A stretch of DNA of 64,000 bases, from NCBI GenBank assembly GCA_965243095.1, contig OZ251530.1, positions 2,480,001 through 2,544,000 of the forward strand. The letters are read 5' to 3'. This DNA comes from VXYL01 sp965243095. Lineage in GTDB: Bacteria > Pseudomonadota > Gammaproteobacteria > Pseudomonadales > Azotimanducaceae. A program made the position numbers and the translations under genes. The first letter of the stretch is position 1. Each line of letters starts with the position of its first letter. Positions 9,082 through 17,984 of this stretch are shown in pieces. The notes beneath the pieces are model-generated. The model searched no databases. It worked only from the letters and a program-made list of their open reading frames with translations, and had not been told where the DNA came from.

Positions 9082-10438
9082 CTAACGCGGCGAACCGCCT
9101 CACGGCGTCGCAGTCGGCACTCCGGTATGCCTTCGCAAGCTGCTCGGTGAAGTTCCATCGCCGTTCCTTCTCCAATATCGTCAACATCCAGATGGCGTGA
9201 TGATTCACCTTGGCCCGGTGCAGGGATTGAAACAGCTTTCTCGCAATGCGCTTGGGTGCCTTTGTCCTCTTCAATAGCGCGACCACAAGCTGTGCAACTG
9301 CGTCGATGACCGGCATCAGACGGTCGATGTTCTCCACCAAGACTTCTAGCACTTCGGAAGCGACAGCGCAATCGAGACGCATGCCTCTCAATCGCCGAAC
9401 AACAAAGCCAACAACCCGATAGTCAACGCTATCATCTTCCCGCATCGCATCTACAAGCATTTCGATAAGTGCCACTACCTGCACGTCGCCCATCACCTCT
9501 TCCACATCCTCTTCGTCTAGTGCATATTCGTGGTCAAACAACAACTGGTAGAGCGAGTCCTTCTTGTCGGACAACTGTTCCTCAATGGTTAGAAGAAATC
9601 GTCGGCGGTAGGACTCAACGTCCAAGAAGTGAGTTTTTCCTGACTGCGGAGTAAGTCCGTGACTCTCGTACAGCCACTCGGAGAGGTCGAGTACAATCCT
9701 CTTGGCGGCCGTCAATGATGGTGCGAAAACATTCAGGTCGTCAACCCAGCGAACGAAGTCTACCCTCTTGGAGACTAGATACTCATCTATGTCGTTTAGC
9801 AGAATCTCTGCCACGAGCCGAGATGCGAACGGCCCCGTCGGGATGCCATGCCCTGATCTTGCCACAAAGCTGGTAGCAAATGGCGAAATCAGTAGCTCAA
9901 GCGCCTTGATGCTCCTTCGCGTTTGAGCCGCACGACCAAAAAGCCTGAGTAATTGCACATGCGAAATACTGGCGTAGAAGTCGGCTATGTCGGTAACTGC
10001 TATCGCTCGGCTGAGCTTCTTCCTACTCTTTCGCTCTAAGCACTCGATGTAGTGACGATGGGTAGTTTTCGTGCTCTTATAGAGTCGGCCCCTCTTGTTG
10101 CTAGCCCGGTAGGAGAACGAGCGTCGCTCGGCTTTCGGTGATCGCGCAGCTTCCATATCGTCTTTCAGAATCAACGTGAGTGCCGTATAGATCAGCAAGT
10201 CCTCGGGGTGCAGTAATTGAACTTGCCGAACGCTCCACTCGTTCTTGGCGACAGTTACGACGATGGGTTTTTTCGGCTTGTAGGTGTCTAGGTTTATGCC
10301 ACTAATGTGGTTCCTGACGTCGAGCCAGTGCGTGGTGAGATCCTGCCACTCCGGTGGCGTTGGCAAAAGCGTGCTGTAGCCGTGGTGATCAATGGCAGCC
10401 TTGGTGGAATCGAGCTCGGCTGTCGTCAGCTTGAACAT
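8930..10438 (-). CDS. Reverse transcriptase with long helical C-terminus
   Basis: A 502-residue protein with a reverse-transcriptase core. Motif A is DIADFYASI (Asp150, Asp153), motif B is HGIPTGPFASRLVAE (about 197-211), and motif C is RWVDDLNVF with Asp233 and Asp234, a V-D-D form of the Y-x-D-D box. The last ~220 residues form a helix-rich domain that could be HEAT-like and carries no recognisable nuclease or protease. The ATG at 10438 is preferred over the longer reading start at 10522 because it follows the stop of the preceding gene after four bases. It is the last gene of a three-gene minus-strand operon. Its features fit defence-type (non-retron, non-intron) RTs, but I cannot place it in a named class. 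The gene has lower GC than its host locus. Confidence 0.85.
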   Translation of the reverse strand: MFKLTTAELDSTKAAIDHHGYSTLLPTPPEWQDLTTHWLDVRNHISGINLDTYKPKKPIVVTVAKNEWSVRQVQLLHPEDLLIYTALTLILKDDMEAARSPKAERRSFSYRASNKRGRLYKSTKTTHRHYIECLERKSRKKLSRAIAVTDIADFYASISHVQLLRLFGRAAQTRRSIKALELLISPFATSFVARSGHGIPTGPFASRLVAEILLNDIDEYLVSKRVDFVRWVDDLNVFAPSLTAAKRIVLDLSEWLYESHGLTPQSGKTHFLDVESYRRRFLLTIEEQLSDKKDSLYQLLFDHEYALDEEDVEEVMGDVQVVALIEMLVDAMREDDSVDYRVVGFVVRRLRGMRLDCAVASEVLEVLVENIDRLMPVIDAVAQLVVALLKRTKAPKRIARKLFQSLHRAKVNHHAIWMLTILEKERRWNFTEQLAKAYRSADCDAVRRFAALAIAQSGGSFRVEPAEFEEASPLVRLALLRTQTKTERRDLRLRDAWERAVP

Positions 10439-10442
10439 GACA

Positions 10443-11756
10443 TCAATCGGGGGCGTGGGCAATCTGCGTTGACGTGGGCTGATGCACCAATGCAAGGCTC
10501 GACGCTGCCGCAAAGAAGGCATGTTTGTGACTCATGGCTTTCCGCCGGAGGCTCGGTTGGATCTCGTCGCGGTACGGCCTTAGGTAGCTCGCTCTGGCGG
10601 TTCGCTGGTTCGGCACATGGCTGTCCCACCTTGCGAGCAAAGCCTCGGCGTTGACAACCCGCGGTGCTATGCCGGCAAACGCAGCAAACGCGATGCCGGC
10701 GGTCTGGTGTTGCATTGGCCAACTTCCGATGTGTTGAGCGGCAGTCCAAGCAGCCAGCATGACCTCGATCCGTTGGCGCACTTCCTCGATGGACTGAACA
10801 GTGACCAATTCTTTGAGTTTCCCCTGATCATGAACAGCCACCCAGGTCATGCCGTTAGATGACCTATGCCAAGCGATAGCGGCCCGCTGGGATGCATGTG
10901 CGGTCTCTTCAAGCATCGCGGCATCGAATGTCCCATCGAGTGTTTTCGACACCGATTCGTCGGCCCGAAGTACCAAGCGCCAGGTGGTTGCGGTTTCCCG
11001 TTCAAGGCGAAGCAGTGACTGCTGGCCATGAAACCACTCGTGCAGTAGCCAGCACGGTTCCTTGGCGGCAAGCGCCGAGAGCTGATTCAGCGCACCGGAG
11101 GTTACTCGGCTGAGCGTGATGGTGTCCAGTATGTTGGCGGCATAGAAGCGGAGTGCCGTGGACTCCGCGAGCAACTTACCGGCCAACTGCTGCATTGGAA
11201 CCGCGAGGTCTTCGACATGGCGAAGCCAGTTGTCAGGGTCGGCGTGGCACAACGAGACGAGGACGAGACCAGCGTAGTCGGCTGTGAACGCAGACGACGC
11301 ACGGATGCGTTCCAGACAGTTGCGCGACGCTTCCGTGTCGGCCGCGAGGGCCGTAGCCGCACGTACGGCGCGATTGAGCATCGCGTCGCCCTGCTCGCCA
11401 GCCAGCAGCCCGGGCAGGACGTCAAGCACTTCCGGTGCGCGGATCAAGACGCCGAAGTCGACAAGGACGTTGGTAGACGCACGTTGCGACACGTCGCGAC
11501 CGCGCATGGCCAACAGGTCGCGGGTCGCCATTCGCCAACGCGCTTGCGCTGTGGCCCTGAGAGAGGCGTAGATGGAGCGTAGATCCTCTGCCAGGCTGTC
11601 GCGTTGGCCGATGTGATCCTCAAAGGGCTCAAACGCCCAACGCCCCATGTCGTCGTTGAGGTGGCTGTCCAGGGCGGTTCCCAACCAGCGTGCCACGCGC
11701 TCTGCGTCGGCGGTGTTGGCGTCGAAAGCGGTCTGCATGGAATCCTCGGTCTTCAT
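10443..11756 (-). CDS. Unknown protein of the RT operon
   Basis: A 437-residue soluble protein that I do not recognise. It is rich in Ala and Leu and looks mostly helical from 10 to 250. A more mixed segment follows (WRLVLRADES, then AAIAWHRSSNGMTWVAVHD at about 298-316), then another helical stretch. No signal peptide, membrane helix or catalytic motif is evident. The stop lies four bases before the RT start, and its own start follows the upstream gene by 13 bases, so all three genes form one operon. Tight coupling implies it works with the RT, perhaps as an RNA- or protein-binding partner. That is inference. Confidence 0.7.
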   Translation of the reverse strand: MKTEDSMQTAFDANTADAERVARWLGTALDSHLNDDMGRWAFEPFEDHIGQRDSLAEDLRSIYASLRATAQARWRMATRDLLAMRGRDVSQRASTNVLVDFGVLIRAPEVLDVLPGLLAGEQGDAMLNRAVRAATALAADTEASRNCLERIRASSAFTADYAGLVLVSLCHADPDNWLRHVEDLAVPMQQLAGKLLAESTALRFYAANILDTITLSRVTSGALNQLSALAAKEPCWLLHEWFHGQQSLLRLERETATTWRLVLRADESVSKTLDGTFDAAMLEETAHASQRAAIAWHRSSNGMTWVAVHDQGKLKELVTVQSIEEVRQRIEVMLAAWTAAQHIGSWPMQHQTAGIAFAAFAGIAPRVVNAEALLARWDSHVPNQRTARASYLRPYRDEIQPSLRRKAMSHKHAFFAAASSLALVHQPTSTQIAHAPD

Positions 11757-11769
11757 GATCGGCGGACGC

Positions 11770-12756
11770 TCATAACGCTTTGAGTTTTTTGGCTATTTTC
11801 GGCACTGTGAGCCCGTCGGCCAAGCGCTTGGCGAACGCTGCATCAGCGGCCTTGCCAGCGCCGACCGAGCTCCGCACGGTGCCAAGCAGTTCGAACTCGA
11901 AGCTCCCACTGCCTAGAATACCGCCATCGACCGCCTTCGTCACGCGTTCCGGGCAACCATCCAACGAGGGCGAAGACGCATCAAGCGCACGCAGGTCGAC
12001 GGTTCTTCCCCAATCCCTGTCCGTCCTCGCGGCGGCGGAGTCTGGCCACGTCTTGAAGCGTCGGTGTCCGGCCGCATCAGCGAAGGTTGGACGTGCGGAT
12101 GTGCAGCCGGCCAACATGGCTGGCGGGAAGTGCAGCGCGGCAAGCAAGGCATCTGCCCCATGATGCGCTAGGCCGAGGACATCGCGGGCCCGCTGCGCAC
12201 GGTCTTCGTCGTTCTTGACCTTCAGCGTTTTCTCGATCGCCGCCCGGGGCGTGAACCATACCACTGATCGGCGCCCAAGGCACGCTCCCGCATCGAACCT
12301 CACAGTGCGAGCACTCGTCGGCTTGCTCATCCACTCCCTGATTGTCGGGCTGGCGATGAACTCCGCAGTGGATGTGGGCATGGCCAATCCCTCACGGGCA
12401 AGCCTGTCCTTGTCTTGGTCTGAGACGAGGTTCCCCAGCACATGCACCGGTAGAACGCAGGACACGTCCGTTTGGAATGGCGTCGGCTTCGCATCCCCTC
12501 GGAGCCGGAAGTCTGGTGGCTTGGCTAACGCCAAGTCTGGCGACACTTCGCCAGTCTGAAGGTGATCCAGTGCTTGGACGAGGCCAATCGGCCCAGCGTA
12601 CCGCTGGTAGTCACCGAGGATGCCCATCCAATCCAGCACCTCCTTCGCCAACGCAGGGTCGATAAGCTGGTTGTCAAGCCCCGCAACGACATTGCAGGCG
12701 ACGATTTGCCCGCCAATGCTGGCCAGCAGGCCGTCAACCACCTGTTCGGTGTTCAA
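11770..12756 (-). CDS. Unknown first protein of the RT operon
   Basis: A 328-residue protein of unknown family. The N-terminal part (residues 1-70) has LLASIGGQIVACNVVAGLDNQ. The middle has LPVHVLGNLVSDQDKDRL and FDAGACLGRRSVVWFTPRA. The C-terminal third is basic and ends in KIAKKLKAL. No known nuclease, NTPase or transmembrane signature is visible. The only available start in this frame is TTG at 12756, because an in-frame TAG lies a few codons upstream. On the minus strand TAGAAT (12789-12784) stands at a -10 distance from that start, which supports transcription from the 105-bp gap shared with the methylase. It leads the operon that ends in the RT. Confidence 0.65.
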   Translation of the reverse strand: MNTEQVVDGLLASIGGQIVACNVVAGLDNQLIDPALAKEVLDWMGILGDYQRYAGPIGLVQALDHLQTGEVSPDLALAKPPDFRLRGDAKPTPFQTDVSCVLPVHVLGNLVSDQDKDRLAREGLAMPTSTAEFIASPTIREWMSKPTSARTVRFDAGACLGRRSVVWFTPRAAIEKTLKVKNDEDRAQRARDVLGLAHHGADALLAALHFPPAMLAGCTSARPTFADAAGHRRFKTWPDSAAARTDRDWGRTVDLRALDASSPSLDGCPERVTKAVDGGILGSGSFEFELLGTVRSSVGAGKAADAAFAKRLADGLTVPKIAKKLKAL

Positions 12757-12842
12757 GAGGGCAGCACCGTGAACATCACTCGGATTCTAGCGCAAACGGG
12801 GCTGCCGTAGGTCACCGCAACCAAGGCCGGCAACCCCCGATC

Positions 12843-14507
12843 GTCTGCTACGCTTCCCCCCATGCCCAAGCCCGATCCATCCATCGCCGCCCACCTCGAG
12901 TGGCTGGGCTTCGTCCGCCCCACCGGCTTGGTCGTCTCCGCCCCCGCGCTCGCGCGCCACGGCGCCACGCTGAACCGCAACGACGCGGAAGGCCAGCGCC
13001 GCCTGCGCGATTGCGTTGCGGAACGGCCCATCAACGGCGACGCCACGCCGCAGCCCCTGCTGCCGGATTTCCACGCCTTCGCCTCCAACGTGCTCGACTG
13101 GCGCTTCTCCCCCAAGGGCTACGCCGGCACCCCCGAAGCGCCGATACCGCCGGAGCTCGAAGTGCGCCTGCCCGACACCGGCGAAGTGCTGCGCCCCAAG
13201 TTCGCCGTTCGCAAAGAGCCCGCCCGCAACACCCACCCCAACAGCGCCGCCCCGAAGCCCGCCAACGGCAACACCCCCGATCCCTCCCCGTGGCAGCTCC
13301 TCGTAGACGTCCACCCCCCGCACGAACCCCTGGACCGCGTAACCCGCTCCAAATCCGGCACCGATGCCTCCCCCCACGGCCGCATGGAGCGCCTGCTGCG
13401 CGGCACCGGCGCGCCCGCCGGCCTGCTCTGCAACGGCACCACGCTGCGGCTCGTCTCCGCGCCGAAGGGCGAAAGCTCCGGCTGGCTGGATTTCCGCGTG
13501 GCGGACATGGTGCAAACCGCCGGCCGCCCCATCGCCGCCGCCATGCGCCTGTTGTTGAACGAGCAGCGCCTGCTCTCCGTGCCGAAGGAAAAGCGCCTCG
13601 CCGGCCTCCTGGCCGAAAGCCGCAAGTTCCAGAACGAGGTGAGCGAGCGGCTGGCCAGCCAAGTGCTGCACGCGCTGTACGAAATGCTGCGCGGCTTCCA
13701 AGCGGCGCACGACACCTCCAAGGGCGAACTGCTGGCCGTGCCGCTCCAAGACAACCCGGACGACATCTACCGCGCCCTGCTCACGCTGGTGCTGCGCCTC
13801 GTCTTCCTGCTGTACGCGGAAGAACGCGACATGCTGCCGCAGGACGACACCTACCTCGGCGCCTACTCCCTGGCCGGCCTGCACCAGCGCCTGCGCGAAG
13901 ACCACGCCCTGCACCCGGACACGATGGATCAACGCTACGGCGCCTACGCCCAGCTGCTCGCCCTGTTCCGCATGATCCACGACGGCGCCCGCTCCGGCGC
14001 CATGAAGCTGCCGCCCCGCCACGGCGCCCTGTTCGACCCGGAGCGCTACCGCTTCCTGGAAGGCCGCGGCCACCACATCGGCGGCGCCCGCCGCGTAAGC
14101 GAACGCATCGAAGCACCCTGGGTGAGCGACGGCACCATCTACCGCGTGCTGGAGAAGCTCATCGTGCTGGACGGCGAGCGCATCTCCTACCGCGCCCTGG
14201 ACGTGGAGCACATCGGCTCCGTGTACCAAACCATGATGGGCTTCCGCCTGGAACAAGCCAGCGGCCAATCCATCGCCATCAAAGCCGCGAAGAAGCACGG
14301 CGCCCCCGCCACGGTGAACGTGGAAGCCCTGTTGAACGAGGAACCCCGCCGCCGCGCCACCTGGCTGCGCGAGAAGACGGACCGCAAGCTCACGGACAAC
14401 ACGCGCAAGGCCGTGGCGCAAGCCGAAACGATAGCGGACGCCCACGCCGCGCTGGATTCCGTCATCGACAAGGACGCCACGCCAGACCTGGTGGCCGCCA
14501 ACGCCAT
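12843..14507 (+). repeat. Direct repeat copy 2 (5' part of the DrmMI-like gene)
   Basis: Partner of the repeat at 7240-8903. Here the sequence continues into the full methylase gene. The repeats enclose about 3.9 kb carrying the RT operon. Confidence 0.9.
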
Positions 14508-16896
14508 CGTCCTGCAACCGAGCGAGGAACGCCGCCGCTCCGGTTCCCACTACACTCCCCGCGAACTCACCGAACCCATCGTCCGCACCACCTTGGAACC
14601 CATCCTGAACCGACTGCGCGAAGAGCAGGCCGGCCCGCTTCGCCCAGAGCAAATCCTAGACCTCAAGGTATGCGACCCCGCCCTGGGTTCCGGCGCCTTC
14701 CTGGTGGAAGCCTGCCGCTATCTGGCGGACGTGCTGGTAGACGCCTGGCATGCCCACGACGCCGTGCCGAACATCCCGCCGGACGAAGACGAGGATATTT
14801 TCGCCCGGAGATTGATCGCCCAACGCTGCCTCTACGGCGTGGACCGAAACCCGGTGGCCGTCGACCTCGCCAAACTCTCCCTGTGGCTCGTCACGCTGGC
14901 ACGGGATCATCCGCTGACGTTCCTGGACCACGCGCTGCGCCACGGCGATGCGCTGGTCGGCCTGACGAAGAAGCAGATCGGCGCGTTCCACTGGAAGGGC
15001 GACGCGCCGAGCTTCCAAGGCGGTTTCGAGACGCGGGAGACCGATGCGCGGTTGGCCAAGGCCAGCGAGTTACGCGAGCGCATCCGCAAAGCGCCCGACG
15101 ACACGCCGGATCGGGAACTGCGCCGGTTGTTGGACGATGCGCGGTTCGAGGCCAGCAACGTGCGCCTGCTGGGCGATTTGACGCTGGCGGCGTTCTTCGA
15201 GGGCACAAAGCCGAAGGAACGGGAACAGACGCGGTTGGAGTTCGCCCGTGACGTTGGCGATGGCAATGCGGGGCAGTATCGAAGCTGGCTTGAGGAAATG
15301 CGCGACAGCGACCCGCCGCTCGCGCCGTTCCATTGGGAGATCGAGTTCCCCGAGGTGTTCGAGCGGGAGAATCCCGGGTTCGATGCGGTGGTGGGGAACC
15401 CGCCGTTCGCAGGGAAGAACTCGGTCGTGGCGGCGAACAGACGACAGTACCCAGACTGGCTGAAGGAACTGCACGAGGAAAGCCACGGCGCATCCGATTT
15501 GGTGGCCCACTTCTTCCGCCGCGCCTTCCACGTCATCCGTTCCGGCGGCACGTTCGGACTGATCGCCACCAACACCATCGCCCAAGGGGACACGCGCAAC
15601 TCCGGCCTGCGCTGGATCTGCGAGCACGATGGCGAACTCTACAACGTGCGCACCCGCGTCAAGTGGCCGGGACTTGCCGCCGTGGTCGTGAGCGTGCTGC
15701 ACATCGCCAAGGGGCGCTTCAACGGCACCAAGCAGCTGGACGGCAACGCCGTTGACCGAATCACCGCCTTCCTGTTCCATCGCGGCGAGCATCGCGACCC
15801 GGCACGGCTGAAAGCCAACGCAAACCAGAGCTTCCAAGGCAGCATCGTGCTCGGCATGGGCTTCACCTTCGACGACACCGACCGCAAGGGCGTCGCCACC
15901 CCGCTAGCCGAGATGCACCGGCTGCTTGAGGACAACCCGCGCAACAAGGACGCGATCTTCCCCTACATCGGCGGTGAAGAACTGAACAGCAGCCCAACCC
16001 ACGCGCACCATCGCTACGTCATCAACTTCCGAGACTACCCGCTACGGCGAGACGACATCGGCGAGCTTTGGGCGGATGCTGACGCGGATAGTCAGCGGGA
16101 GCTTCGGCGACAGGCGGTGGTGCCGAAGGATTACCCCCATCCCGTAGCGTCGGACTGGTCGGACCTGTTGGAGATCGTTCGACTCAAGGCCAAGCCAGAG
16201 CGGGACGTTCAGAACCGCAAGGCACTACGGGAGCGTTGGTGGCACTACGCGGAGAAGCGCCCCGGCCTCTACGCGCACGCCGCGCCTCACGATCGTGTGT
16301 TGGCAATCTCGAGCGTCTGCCAACACGTCGCGTTCGCGTCCCTCCCAACCAAGATGGTCTACTCCCACGCCCTCATCATCTTCCCGTTCGACAGTCTCGC
16401 CGCATTCTCCGCCCTCCAATCCAGCCTGCACGAAATCTGGATGCGTTTCTTCGGCTCGTCGCTTGAGGAGCGGTTGCGCTACACCCCGTCCGACTGCTTC
16501 GAGACCTTCCCCTTCCCAACCGACTGGGCAACCCGCCCCGACTTGGAAGCCCCCGGCACCGCCTACTACGACTACCGCGCCGCCCTAATGGCCAAGAACA
16601 ACGAGGGCCTAACCAAGACCTACAACCGCTTCCACGACCCCAACGAGGACTCCCCAGCCATCGCCAAGCTCCGCGCCCTTCACGCCGCCATGGACCGCGC
16701 CGTCCTAACCGCCTACGGCTGGCAAGACATCCCCACCGACTGCCAGTTTCTCCTAGACTACGAGATCGACGAAGCCGAGTGGGGCACCAAGAAAAAGCCC
16801 TACCGCTACCGCTGGCCCAACGAAGTCCGCGACGAAGTCCTAGCCCGCCTCCTAGAACTCAACGCCCAACGCGCCGCCCAAGAGGAGCAAAGCTGA
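12862..16896 (+). CDS. drmMI: Adenine-specific DNA methylase, DISARM DrmMI type
   Basis: A 1344-residue Eco57I/PglX-like N6-adenine methyltransferase. The first 550 residues are a large N-terminal region. The SAM-binding motif is CDPALGSGAFLVEA (about 604-617), and the catalytic NPPF lies at about 846-849 in VVGNPPFAGKNS. The last 350 residues hold the target-recognition and helical region, ending in a long charged helix. With DrmD this pair defines class 1 DISARM, where the methylase marks self DNA. The ATG at 12862 is only 105 bp from the divergent RT operon start. The TGA overlaps the ATG of the next gene (ATGA). The core drmA/B/C genes do not follow, so the methylase may serve an incomplete or dispersed system. 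Confidence 0.85.
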   Translation: MPKPDPSIAAHLEWLGFVRPTGLVVSAPALARHGATLNRNDAEGQRRLRDCVAERPINGDATPQPLLPDFHAFASNVLDWRFSPKGYAGTPEAPIPPELEVRLPDTGEVLRPKFAVRKEPARNTHPNSAAPKPANGNTPDPSPWQLLVDVHPPHEPLDRVTRSKSGTDASPHGRMERLLRGTGAPAGLLCNGTTLRLVSAPKGESSGWLDFRVADMVQTAGRPIAAAMRLLLNEQRLLSVPKEKRLAGLLAESRKFQNEVSERLASQVLHALYEMLRGFQAAHDTSKGELLAVPLQDNPDDIYRALLTLVLRLVFLLYAEERDMLPQDDTYLGAYSLAGLHQRLREDHALHPDTMDQRYGAYAQLLALFRMIHDGARSGAMKLPPRHGALFDPERYRFLEGRGHHIGGARRVSERIEAPWVSDGTIYRVLEKLIVLDGERISYRALDVEHIGSVYQTMMGFRLEQASGQSIAIKAAKKHGAPATVNVEALLNEEPRRRATWLREKTDRKLTDNTRKAVAQAETIADAHAALDSVIDKDATPDLVAANAIVLQPSEERRRSGSHYTPRELTEPIVRTTLEPILNRLREEQAGPLRPEQILDLKVCDPALGSGAFLVEACRYLADVLVDAWHAHDAVPNIPPDEDEDIFARRLIAQRCLYGVDRNPVAVDLAKLSLWLVTLARDHPLTFLDHALRHGDALVGLTKKQIGAFHWKGDAPSFQGGFETRETDARLAKASELRERIRKAPDDTPDRELRRLLDDARFEASNVRLLGDLTLAAFFEGTKPKEREQTRLEFARDVGDGNAGQYRSWLEEMRDSDPPLAPFHWEIEFPEVFERENPGFDAVVGNPPFAGKNSVVAANRRQYPDWLKELHEESHGASDLVAHFFRRAFHVIRSGGTFGLIATNTIAQGDTRNSGLRWICEHDGELYNVRTRVKWPGLAAVVVSVLHIAKGRFNGTKQLDGNAVDRITAFLFHRGEHRDPARLKANANQSFQGSIVLGMGFTFDDTDRKGVATPLAEMHRLLEDNPRNKDAIFPYIGGEELNSSPTHAHHRYVINFRDYPLRRDDIGELWADADADSQRELRRQAVVPKDYPHPVASDWSDLLEIVRLKAKPERDVQNRKALRERWWHYAEKRPGLYAHAAPHDRVLAISSVCQHVAFASLPTKMVYSHALIIFPFDSLAAFSALQSSLHEIWMRFFGSSLEERLRYTPSDCFETFPFPTDWATRPDLEAPGTAYYDYRAALMAKNNEGLTKTYNRFHDPNEDSPAIAKLRALHAAMDRAVLTAYGWQDIPTDCQFLLDYEIDEAEWGTKKKPYRYRWPNEVRDEVLARLLELNAQRAAQEEQS

Positions 16897-17321
16897 TGGA
16901 AAACAAGCTCAAGCACTTGGAGCTCATCCAAGGCGTCATCAACCGCCTAGCCACCAACTCCTTCCAATTGAAGGGCTGGGCCGTCGTCCTAGTCGCCGCC
17001 ATCCTAGTCATCCTAGCCCGCGAAGGCCGCCTAGACGCCGCCTGCATCGCCCTAGCCCCCGTGCTCGTGTTCTGGGGCCTAGACGGCTACTTTCTCTGGC
17101 AGGAACGCCGCTACCGCGCCCTCTACTGCCATGTACGGCGCCTTGATGGCTGCAAGATCGACTTCTCCATGAACACAAAGGCGTTCCCCGCCGCGAGGAC
17201 GTCCAAATGGCTATCGGCGTTGATTTCGGTGACGCTACTACCATTCTATGGGGGCTTGCTTCTGGTGGCGTTTTTTGTGAGCATGTGGCTAGGCGGACAT
17301 GCGGAGAGGCCGTGTGATTAA
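16896..17321 (+). CDS. Small three-helix membrane protein coupled to TIR gene
   Basis: A 141-residue protein with about three predicted membrane helices: WAVVLVAAILVILA (about 28-41), ACIALAPVLVFWGLDGYFLW (about 49-68) and LISVTLLPFYGGLLLVAFFV (about 109-128). Between helices two and three is a basic loop (RRYRALYCHVRRLDGCK). The ATG overlaps the methylase stop, and the end overlaps the TIR start, so the three genes are translationally linked. I do not recognise a named family. A membrane protein next to a TIR NADase could be a sensor or partner, by analogy with other two-gene defence systems. Confidence 0.75.
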   Translation: MENKLKHLELIQGVINRLATNSFQLKGWAVVLVAAILVILAREGRLDAACIALAPVLVFWGLDGYFLWQERRYRALYCHVRRLDGCKIDFSMNTKAFPAARTSKWLSALISVTLLPFYGGLLLVAFFVSMWLGGHAERPCD

Positions 17322-17808
17322 GGTCTTCATCTCCTACAAGACGGACGATTACTTGACGGCGCTGACGGTCAAGAGCGCCATTGAGCGACACAACAACTTC
17401 GACACATACCTCGACAGGGTTGATGACTCCCTGATGAAGGACGACCCTGCGTTGGCCGAACGCTTGCTGCAGCGCATTGACGATTGCGATCAGTTGCTTG
17501 CGGTGGTCAGTTGCACGACGGTGGAGTCTTGGTGGGTGCCTTGGGAAATCGGCGTGGCGTCAGGGAAGCACTATTTGTTGGCAACCTATCTCCAAGATGA
17601 AGTGGAGCTCCCGGAATACCTAAGCCGGTGGCCAGTTCTCCGGTCAGCCGCTGCCATAGACCAATACTGTAGCTTCTCTCGCAACTTGGCTGAACATCGC
17701 GAACGCCTCCTGACAGAAGACCTCGCGCTTGACAAAAGGCAAGCCGTGAACGCTCGTTTAGCAACTATTTTCCATACAAGGCTCCGGAAAGCTCTTGGCC
17801 AAGTCTAA
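17314..17808 (+). CDS. TIR-domain protein (putative NAD hydrolase)
   Basis: A 164-residue protein that is almost entirely one TIR domain. It begins VIKVFISYKTDD, has a TYLDRVDDSLM loop and the AVVSCTTVESWWVPWEIGVA segment, where Glu78 of W-E-I-G is the expected catalytic residue of TIR NADases. I start at GTG 17314 because a GAGAGG ribosome site precedes it and family members start right at the first strand; an ATG at 17299 is possible. The gene overlaps the membrane-protein gene. In defence systems TIR enzymes degrade or cyclise NAD when a partner senses phage. The trigger here is unknown, and the linked membrane protein is the best candidate. Confidence 0.82.
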   Translation: MIKVFISYKTDDYLTALTVKSAIERHNNFDTYLDRVDDSLMKDDPALAERLLQRIDDCDQLLAVVSCTTVESWWVPWEIGVASGKHYLLATYLQDEVELPEYLSRWPVLRSAAAIDQYCSFSRNLAEHRERLLTEDLALDKRQAVNARLATIFHTRLRKALGQV

Positions 17809-17821
17809 CAAAGGGACCTGC

Positions 17822-17984
17822 TGGACGAGCGGACGAAGCGCGTTTGGCCGGTGCGGAGGCTCGTGTGCTGGTAGCGGGTGGCGCGGGTGATGGATGCGAC
17901 GGGGATGTCGCGGGCGTACGTGACGGCGAGCACGAAGGAGATCGAGGCGGGCGGCGCCGGCGGGATCAGGGCGACGGGTGAGCC
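17822..17984 (+). pseudogene. Remnant of an ISAzo13-like transposase N-terminus
   Basis: Fragments in shifted frames read LDERTKRVW, then AGAEARVLVAGG, then ARVMDATGMSRAYVTASTKEIEAG. Together they resemble the first 60 residues of ISAzo13-family transposases (LDER..R-W-AAAEA...G, then a helix-turn-helix V-ATG-SR). At least two frameshifts and a stop break it, and the rest of the transposase is absent. It ends where a methylase fragment begins. Confidence 0.5.

Noticed and set aside
8930..10438. Retron or group II intron RT
   Set aside because: No msr/msd-like paired inverted repeats are seen beside the gene, motif C is W-V-D-D rather than the retron Y-A-D-D, and there is no maturase or HNH domain.
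16896..17808. Thoeris system
   Set aside because: Thoeris needs a ThsA-type SIR2 or similar effector. The partner here is a small three-helix membrane protein.
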